From CAIUPE01 sp046092445 (lineage in GTDB: Bacteria; Pseudomonadota; Alphaproteobacteria; Rhizobiales; Beijerinckiaceae): a stretch of DNA of 10,519 bases. Location of the stretch: positions 1 to 10,519 of the forward strand of contig JBJTDR010000070.1 in NCBI GenBank assembly GCA_046092445.1, given 5' to 3'. Positions 7,601 to 10,519 of this stretch are shown here, one piece after another. Position 1 is the first letter of the stretch. Every line of letters begins with the position of its first letter. The position numbers and the translations under genes are program-made. A model generated the notes under the pieces. The model was not told the origin of the DNA. It saw nothing but the letters and a program-made list of their open reading frames with translations, and searched no databases.

Positions 7601-7771
7601 AATGCGGCCATAGACTTCGCGGGCGAGCAGACGGAGCGGCAGGCCGATGATTCCGGTGGGATGAGCCAGCATGCGCTCGATGGCGAGGTGGGTCTTGCCG
7701 GTATTGGTGGGACCAAGCACGGCTTTGACGCCTCTGGCGCGCAGCGAAGGGGGAAGCCGGGTCAGGGCCAT
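4610..7771 (-). CDS. SUV3-like DExH-box RNA helicase with long disordered C-terminal tail
   Basis: A 1053-residue superfamily 2 helicase. Visible motifs are Walker A GPTNTGKT (20-27), Walker B DEIQ (102-105), motif V VATDAIGMGLNLDVDHVAFA (226-245) and motif VI QIAGRAGR (265-272). This set matches mitochondrial SUV3, an NTP-dependent RNA helicase of RNA decay, and its alphaproteobacterial relatives. A helical middle region spans about 300-815, including a CGC pair (796-798). From about 825 to 905 the chain is Ala/Pro/Glu-rich, then VEIWRPQRQ (907-915) begins a basic Arg/Gly/Pro-rich tail. It ends in PDSPFAKLLALKAELEARN. The tail probably binds RNA or partners, which is inference. The ATG has no strong ribosome binding site. 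The gene is convergent with tolB; its upstream region is the 793-bp gap. Confidence 0.93.
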   Translation of the reverse strand: MALTRLPPSLRARGVKAVLGPTNTGKTHLAIERMLAHPTGIIGLPLRLLAREVYGRIVARVGKDVVALVTGEEKIKPKFARYWVATVEAMPRDIDVAFVAIDEIQIAADFERGHIFTDRLLNMRGTAETLLIGAETIRPLIESLLPGVEITTRPRLSQLVFAGEKKISRLPRRSAIVAFSVDEVYAIAELIRRQSGGAAVVLGALSPRTRNAQVELYQSGEVDYLVATDAIGMGLNLDVDHVAFAADRKFDGVKHRRLMPAEFGQIAGRAGRHVRDGTFGTTGRCPGFEQELVEQMESHTFEPLRMLQWRNTRLDFSTLASLLHSLDQIPDEPGLTRVPLSDDLLSLESLSRDPEVKAVVTNRAAVERVWEVCQVPDYRKLSAQAHNDLVTALFVFLMRRGYVPQDWFRERLSEVDRTDGDMDTLSARIAQVRTWSFVANRHDWLQDPRHWQSVTRDVEDRLSDALHERLTHRFLDRRTSLLMRRLRENAMLEAEITPAGDVLVEAHNVGRLLGFRFVADSDAIGPDRKALQAAALKALAREFEGRATRVSNAVDEAFLLSNDGSLRFNGEVIARLVAGEKVLEPRLRILADDHLAAPARDLVQTRIDLWLKAHIEKLLGPLLKLETAEGLTGISRGIAFQVAESLGVLDRSKIADVLKSLDQQARAALRSMGVRFGAFNITVPALIRPAPRALAAHLWALSQDSIEIKGLDDILHLAASGRTSIPVNPEILPDLYRVAGFRVCGIRAVRVDILERLADLIRPAISYRPGITQGEVPAGAADGDGFIVTTAMTSLCGCAGEDFASILRALGYAMVSRPGPALTNAPKPAEASPEPASSAAVDVQDAIMADALANLDEPAPEQTPSEESAPSASAVEPVTEPAASELASPAEAVVDAPATEAAPEMVEIWRPQRQQRHAPRPDRKKQFQRPATQTALAQADGEAPRPRGERRSFGTDKEGGEGRPRHGQRPPRRDGEVPSGEKRSFPKKDGLNHPDNGGRPGKSFSGKPYQGKGGQSSFQSAPPREVERKPDPDSPFAKLLALKAELEARNTKG

Positions 7772-7826
7772 GAGAGATCAGACCTGCACATTATGGGCGC
7801 TCCAAGAAAATCGAAGCGGCGGAGAG

Positions 7827-7857
7827 TGTCCCAAAACGGGACAGAAAAACGGGACAG
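7827..7857. repeat. GGGACA/TGTCCC cluster upstream of the helicase
   Basis: TGTCCC (7827-7832) and GGGACA (7838-7843) form an inverted repeat with a 5-bp spacer. CGGGACAG occurs twice in direct orientation (7837-7844 and 7850-7857), 13 bp apart. The octamer returns at 8238-8245 and GGGACA at 8188-8193. It could be a regulator site or a small hairpin in the helicase leader. I do not recognise the binding protein. Confidence 0.45.
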
Positions 7858-7858
7858 C

Positions 7859-7900
7859 GTTAACACTTCGAACGAGAGCGGAACGAACCATGTCCGAATC
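7859..7900 (+). repeat. Direct repeat copy A with GAAC-N7-GAAC (LexA-like) site
   Basis: This copy starts with GTTAACACTTCGAA and ends with CGAATC. It matches copy B (8072-8113) at 31 of 42 ungapped positions, including an exact 14-bp start and 6-bp end. It contains GAAC-gagagcg-GAAC (7870-7884), which on the helicase strand reads GTTC-N7-GTTC, the form of the alphaproteobacterial LexA box. The site is about 100 bp upstream of the helicase start codon. Confidence 0.6.
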
Positions 7901-8071
7901 GCTGACATCGGGGGGAGAGAGGTGAAATTCCGTGATTTTTGGGCTGATTTACTCCTGTTTTTATCGTGTATATGCCAGATTTGCGATGGTTTGTTAACCT
8001 TTGATGGCGGCACTCGGCGCGAACATGGTTAACAGAAAGATAATGAGGGTGCACCATGAAACAGTGACGCT

Positions 8072-8113
8072 GTTAACACTTCGAATGTTTAGCGAACAAA
8101 CCCTGCACGAATC
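8072..8113 (+). repeat. Direct repeat copy B
   Basis: The second copy of the 42-bp element lies 213 bp after copy A. It shares GTTAACACTTCGAA, the internal GAAC and AACC blocks, and CGAATC. The LexA-like site is one base off (GAAT-gtttagc-GAAC, 8083-8097). A trace of the same start, CTAACACTTGACGA, reappears at 8430-8443 across the rpmB -35 element. Confidence 0.6.
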
Positions 8114-8435
8114 AGACGAATCAGGTGAAATCAAGTGTTTCAGGGGTATTTTCGGGGCATTAAAGTCAAGAATTTCAACTGAAGTTGGGACATATTCATC
8201 GCTATAAGATGTAAAAATTAACGGATTTGTTTCATTTCGGGACAGATTTATCAGTCGCCACTGGTCGATTGCAAGGATCGGGCGGCGCGGCGGGTGGCGA
8301 ACGGCAGGCCGATGCGCGCCTGACGTGATTCTCGCGCCTCGTTTCCGTGAAGGCCGTTGTGTCACGCGCCGGAAAATGACCACCGACCGTGGCGACGCGC
8401 GCGAAAAGCGCCGTGCGGCAATGATGCGGCTAACA

Positions 8436-8466
8436 CTTGACGATGGCGGGATCAGTCCACTATAGA
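8436..8466 (+). promoter_or_regulatory. rpmB promoter (housekeeping sigma type)
   Basis: CTTGACG, with -35 hexamer TTGACG at 8437-8442, is followed after 18 bp by TATAGA (8461-8466); in the extended reading this is CTTGAC and CTATAG. This fits the alphaproteobacterial housekeeping consensus CTTGAC-N17-CTATAT. Transcription would begin near 8473, giving a leader of about 90 nt before the rpmB ATG. Confidence 0.65.
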
Positions 8467-8479
8467 CACACCATCATTT

Positions 8480-8524
8480 CACGCCGGACGGAGCTGAAAA
8501 GGCGGCGGTGCCGCTTTTTGTTTT
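8480..8524 (+). promoter_or_regulatory. Candidate transcription attenuator in the rpmB leader
   Basis: AAAAGGCGGC-ggt-GCCGCTTTTT (8497-8519) is a 10-bp stem (one G-U pair) with a 3-nt loop, followed by GTTTT. It has the form of a strong intrinsic terminator placed between the rpmB promoter and the start codon. An alternative pairing of CACGCCG (8480-8486) with CGGCG-g-TG (8503-8510, one bulge) would take up the terminator's 5' arm, as an antiterminator would. Ribosomal protein genes are often controlled through their leaders; that this one is, and what it senses, is inference. It could also end a short independent transcript of about 50 nt. Confidence 0.5.
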
Positions 8525-8564
8525 GGGCAGACCGTTTCCGTTGGACAGTTGAAGGAAGAAGAAC

Positions 8565-8855
8565 ATGGCACGCCGTTGCGAATTGACGGGCAAATCCGTC
8601 CTGACCGGCCATCTCGTCAGCCACTCGAACCACAAGACCAACCGGACGTTCCGTCCGAACCTGTGTCAGGTGACGTTGGCCTCCGAGGCTCTGGCGCGCT
8701 CGTTCCGCCTGAAGGTTTCGGCCCATGCGTTGCGCTCGGTGGAACATCGTGGCGGGCTTGATGCGTTTCTGATCAAGGCATCGGAAAGCGAATTGTCCCA
8801 GGGTGCGCGCGAATTGAAGCGCAGCGTCGTCAAGAAGCTCGCCGCCGCTCACTAA
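8565..8855 (+). CDS. rpmB: 50S ribosomal protein L28
   Basis: A 96-residue protein with the L28 signature: MARRCELTGKSVLTGHLVSH at the N-terminus, then NRTFRPNLCQVTLASEALAR, and the alphaproteobacterial-length C-terminus ending in RSVVKKLAAAH. E. coli L28 is 78 residues; longer forms near 97 are usual in this class. It is a structural component of the large ribosomal subunit, near the E site. AAGGA (8552-8556) sits 8 bp before the ATG, an ideal ribosome binding site. It has its own promoter and a possible attenuator upstream. The transporter gene follows after about 40 bp in the same direction. rpmG is not adjacent. Confidence 0.98.
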   Translation: MARRCELTGKSVLTGHLVSHSNHKTNRTFRPNLCQVTLASEALARSFRLKVSAHALRSVEHRGGLDAFLIKASESELSQGARELKRSVVKKLAAAH

Positions 8856-8898
8856 GCAGAGCCTGCCCTGATCGGGGCTGGCCGGCAGGAGATCGATG

Positions 8899-9498
8899 AT
8901 GAAGCGAACTCTGACGCGCTTGATCCTCCCTGCCCTCGCGATGACTTTTGTTGTCGTGGCGTCCAATATTCTGGTGCAATATCCCTTCGAGCCGCTCGGG
9001 CTCGGAGATTATCTGACCTGGGGCGCGTTTACCTATCCCGTCGCGTTTCTTGTGACCGATCTGACCAATCGCCGCTATGGCGCGGGCATGGCGCGGCGCC
9101 TTGTGGCTGTCGGGTTCGTGATCGCCGTGGCGCTCTCGATCTGGCTGGCGACGCCGCGGATCGCGCTCGCCTCGGGAACGGCGTTTCTGGTCGGCCAATT
9201 GCTCGATATCACCGTGTTCAACCGGTTTCGCCGCCAAAGCTGGTGGCGCGCGCCGCTGATTGGCAGTGTTTTAGGCTCGGTGATCGATACCGCGCTGTTC
9301 TTCTCGATCGCCTTTGCGGGTGATGTGGAGATGTCAGGCCCGGTCGATTTCATGGGGCTGAGTTTGCCCTTGTGGCAAAGCCTCGCCATCTGCGATTTCC
9401 TCGTGAAAATGCTGCTGGCTTTGCTCGCTCTGGTGCCATATGGCGCCCTTCTGAGAGCAATCAGGCCGCTCGAGCAGGCGGAAAAAGCCGCGGCTTGA
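8899..9498 (+). CDS. yhhQ: VUT/YhhQ-family queuosine-precursor transporter
   Basis: A membrane protein of about 200 residues with the family hallmark GAFTYPVAFLVTDLTNRRYG (residues 43-62 counted from ATG 8896). The later motifs ASGTAFLVGQLLDITVFNRF and GSVLGSVIDTALFFSIAF are also typical of YhhQ (formerly DUF165). Around six hydrophobic segments are visible. E. coli YhhQ imports the queuosine precursors preQ0 and preQ1 for tRNA modification; substrate here is inferred from the family. Two ATGs are in tandem (8896 and 8899). AGGAG (8887-8891) is better spaced from the second, which I chose. No preQ1 riboswitch was recognised upstream. It probably shares the rpmB transcript. Confidence 0.9.
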   Translation: MKRTLTRLILPALAMTFVVVASNILVQYPFEPLGLGDYLTWGAFTYPVAFLVTDLTNRRYGAGMARRLVAVGFVIAVALSIWLATPRIALASGTAFLVGQLLDITVFNRFRRQSWWRAPLIGSVLGSVIDTALFFSIAFAGDVEMSGPVDFMGLSLPLWQSLAICDFLVKMLLALLALVPYGALLRAIRPLEQAEKAAA

Positions 9499-9571
9499 GG
9501 GCGGAGCGGGTATATTATTCAGAGAGAGACTCCCGGTTTTTTAGATGCATTTCGCGTCAATAATTTTTTGG

Positions 9572-9600
9572 TTGAAATTATATGATAATTATCCTATATT
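9572..9600 (+). promoter_or_regulatory. Promoter with internal dyad for the amidase-like gene
   Basis: TTGAAA (9572-9577) and TATATT (9595-9600) are separated by 17 bp in a strongly AT-rich stretch, a good sigma-70-type match. Between them AATTAT-atg-ATAATT (9576-9590) is a perfect inverted repeat that could be a repressor site, though AT-rich DNA yields such dyads readily. AGGA (9622-9625) lies 7 bp before the ATG at 9633. Confidence 0.5.
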
Positions 9601-9632
9601 AACGGAAATTGTTTTTATTATAGGATTGCAGC

Positions 9633-10358
9633 ATGACCAGAAACCCCTATAACCCGGGCTATTCTATAAACAGCAAATACCCGGACGAATCCATGTTCTC
9701 GACACGGAGCTCCGTGCCAGACACTTACGCATCACCCTGGACGCATCAGGAAAAATATCGCCCGGATCAACCCCGTGCGCCGCGCGGCAGGCCCGATGGC
9801 GGGCAATGGATTTATGATGGCGGGAGCGGTTCCCGACAGTATGGAAACGTCAGCCGCGAACTATATGCCAGTACCAGCGAGGAAATATCGCTCGCACGCA
9901 CACTGAGAAGGTTGCGGGATGCCGCCGAGATCAATCGCGGTAAACCAACGAGTCGTTGCGCTCGATATGTGCGGCTAGCCCTTGCGTCCGGCGGAATTCA
10001 CGTCAGGTCACCAAAGGCTCGACCGGGCGAATCGGAGCCGTGGGCTAAGGATTTTGGCCCCAGCCTCCTCGATGCCGGTGCCAAAATCGTGGCTGAAGAA
10101 GTTCGCTATCAAAGGCCGACAATTTTTCCGCCCCGGTATCAGAATTACACGCCGCTCGCGGGCGATGTCATTATTTTTGATTCCTATCTATCGCACGTCG
10201 GGTGGCGGATGCCCGGCCATATGGCCATGTTTGACGGCTCACGCTGGATTTCCGATTTTGTCCAGAATTCTCCGTGGCCCAACCAAAACTCTGCGAGGGC
10301 CTATGGCCCCTCCTACCGCATCTACCGGTTTGACGTATTCAACCGGTTTGTCCCCTGA
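9633..10358 (+). CDS. Putative CHAP/NlpC-P60-like cysteine amidase, candidate antibacterial effector
   Basis: A 241-residue protein without a signal peptide or membrane segment. The N-terminal part (1-100) is low in structure and contains RPDQPRAPRGRPDGGQW (43-59), of a PDGGQW type I recall from alphaproteobacterial toxin- or phage-like proteins. The C-terminal domain shows TSRCARYVRLALASGG (106-121) with the candidate nucleophile Cys109. It continues with YTPLAGDVIIFD (172-183), PGHMAMFDG (194-202) with candidate His196, and WISDFVQ (205-211). This order, Cys then GDV and His, is that of CHAP/NlpC-P60 peptidoglycan amidases, including type VI effectors of the Tae group. Export route, target and toxicity are inference. 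The gene sits in AT-rich DNA with its own promoter and may be acquired. A phage-derived or housekeeping wall hydrolase is the alternative. Confidence 0.65.
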   Translation: MTRNPYNPGYSINSKYPDESMFSTRSSVPDTYASPWTHQEKYRPDQPRAPRGRPDGGQWIYDGGSGSRQYGNVSRELYASTSEEISLARTLRRLRDAAEINRGKPTSRCARYVRLALASGGIHVRSPKARPGESEPWAKDFGPSLLDAGAKIVAEEVRYQRPTIFPPRYQNYTPLAGDVIIFDSYLSHVGWRMPGHMAMFDGSRWISDFVQNSPWPNQNSARAYGPSYRIYRFDVFNRFVP

Positions 10359-10371
10359 TCATGGAACCCTC

Positions 10372-10518
10372 TCATTTTAGAAAATCCTTCAAGCTCTCGT
10401 CGCGTCCGATCAGGTGGTAGACAATGTTGTCGATGCGCAGGGTCCCGTTTTCGGTGACAAAATAATAGTCAATCGGCTTCGTATTCCCGAAATTCTCGAT
10501 CCGGATCGTGACGATTTT
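10372..10518 (-). CDS. 3' end of a gene running off the right edge (possible DUF3828-like protein)
   Basis: A minus-strand frame enters at the right edge and ends at TGA 10374-10372, giving 48 residues. They include KIVTIRIENFGNTKPIDYYF and TENGTLRIDNIVYHLIGRDE, then the end SLKDFLK. The pattern of beta strands closing with a basic or aromatic RIDNIVY and a short helix SLKDFL resembles the C-terminus of DUF3828-type periplasmic proteins, but this is from memory and weak. It is convergent with the amidase-like gene, 13 bp apart. If secreted it could be an immunity or wall-related partner, but effector and immunity genes usually run in the same direction. Confidence 0.6.
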   Translation of the reverse strand, partial: KIVTIRIENFGNTKPIDYYFVTENGTLRIDNIVYHLIGRDESLKDFLK

Positions 10519-10519
10519 C

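Larger units (their letters stand above)
7772..8564. other. 793-bp region without a convincing gene, between divergent helicase and rpmB genes
   Basis: The frames open here (for example minus 7994-8383, 129 codons) resemble no family and lack good ribosome binding sites. The stretch from about 7925 to 8250 is clearly AT-richer than the genes; about 8277-8430 is GC-rich again. It holds a diverged 42-bp direct duplication, four GTTAAC hexamers within 220 bp, several GGGACA motifs, a GAAC-N7-GAAC site, the rpmB promoter, and a terminator-like hairpin in the rpmB leader. The helicase promoter must lie here, but I could not place it. A small RNA gene cannot be excluded. Confidence 0.7.

Noticed and set aside
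8251..8262. GCCACTG as in cobalamin riboswitches
   Set aside because: No B12 box or other conserved parts nearby, and the flanking genes are not cobalamin-related.
7896..8331. GANTC (CcrM) sites at 7896, 8109, 8118 and 8327
   Set aside because: Four sites in about 790 bp is close to random expectation, so no methylation hotspot is claimed.
7994..8383. Minus-strand frame of 129 codons in the gap
   Set aside because: No family resemblance, crosses an abrupt composition change, and overlaps the repeated control elements.
7772..8564. Replication origin, suggested by AT-rich DNA and GTTAAC clusters
   Set aside because: No convincing DnaA boxes (TTATCCACA type) and no origin-type neighbours such as dnaA, hemE or repABC.
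9485..9496. Palindrome AAGCCGCGGCTT at the end of the transporter gene
   Set aside because: It has no loop and is explained by the coding of the KAAA end.
9507..9542. Terminator after the transporter gene (CGGG...CCCG then TTTTTT)
   Set aside because: Only 4 bp of stem with a loop of over 20 nt; the T-run alone is not enough in AT-rich DNA.

Overview
The window looks like a stretch of alphaproteobacterial chromosome, most likely from the order Hyphomicrobiales. This rests on protein character (TolQ/R/A/B, an L28 beginning MARRCELTGK, a SUV3-like helicase of the alphaproteobacterial type), on GC-rich coding DNA, and on a CTTGAC/CTATAG-type promoter. The genus cannot be named from sequence reading alone.

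Layout. (1) Positions 1-4522 (+) form a tol operon. It opens with a ParE-family toxin gene whose stop codon overlaps the start of ybgC (ATGA), followed by a 220-bp gap with two dyads and then tightly packed tolQ, tolR, tolA and tolB. The pal and cpoB genes that usually follow tolB are absent. (2) Positions 4610-7771 (-) hold a 1053-residue SUV3-like DExH RNA helicase, convergent with tolB and separated by a hairpin suited to end the helicase transcript. (3) Positions 7772-8564 hold no convincing gene. The stretch carries a diverged 42-bp duplication (7859-7900 and 8072-8113) containing GTTAAC and GAAC-N7-GAAC-like sites, a set of GGGACA motifs, the rpmB promoter, and an intrinsic-terminator-like hairpin between that promoter and rpmB. 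(4) Positions 8565-9498 (+) hold rpmB (ribosomal protein L28) and a VUT/YhhQ-type queuosine-precursor transporter, probably co-transcribed. (5) From 9499 the DNA becomes AT-rich and carries its own promoter. It leads into a 241-residue protein with a PDGGQW motif and a CHAP/NlpC-P60-like Cys-His domain (candidate cell-wall amidase effector). Downstream and convergent is the 3' end of a gene running off the window, a possible DUF3828-like protein.

Functionally, TolQRA is the proton-driven inner-membrane motor of the Tol-Pal envelope machine, TolB its periplasmic partner and YbgC the thioesterase usually encoded with it. The helicase, L28 and transporter belong to RNA metabolism and translation. 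The two accessory parts are the toxin gene coupled to ybgC at the left and the AT-rich amidase-like locus at the right.

The most interesting points are the toxin-ybgC coupling, the duplicated element between helicase and rpmB, the possible rpmB attenuator, the missing pal, and the effector-like amidase with its convergent neighbour.
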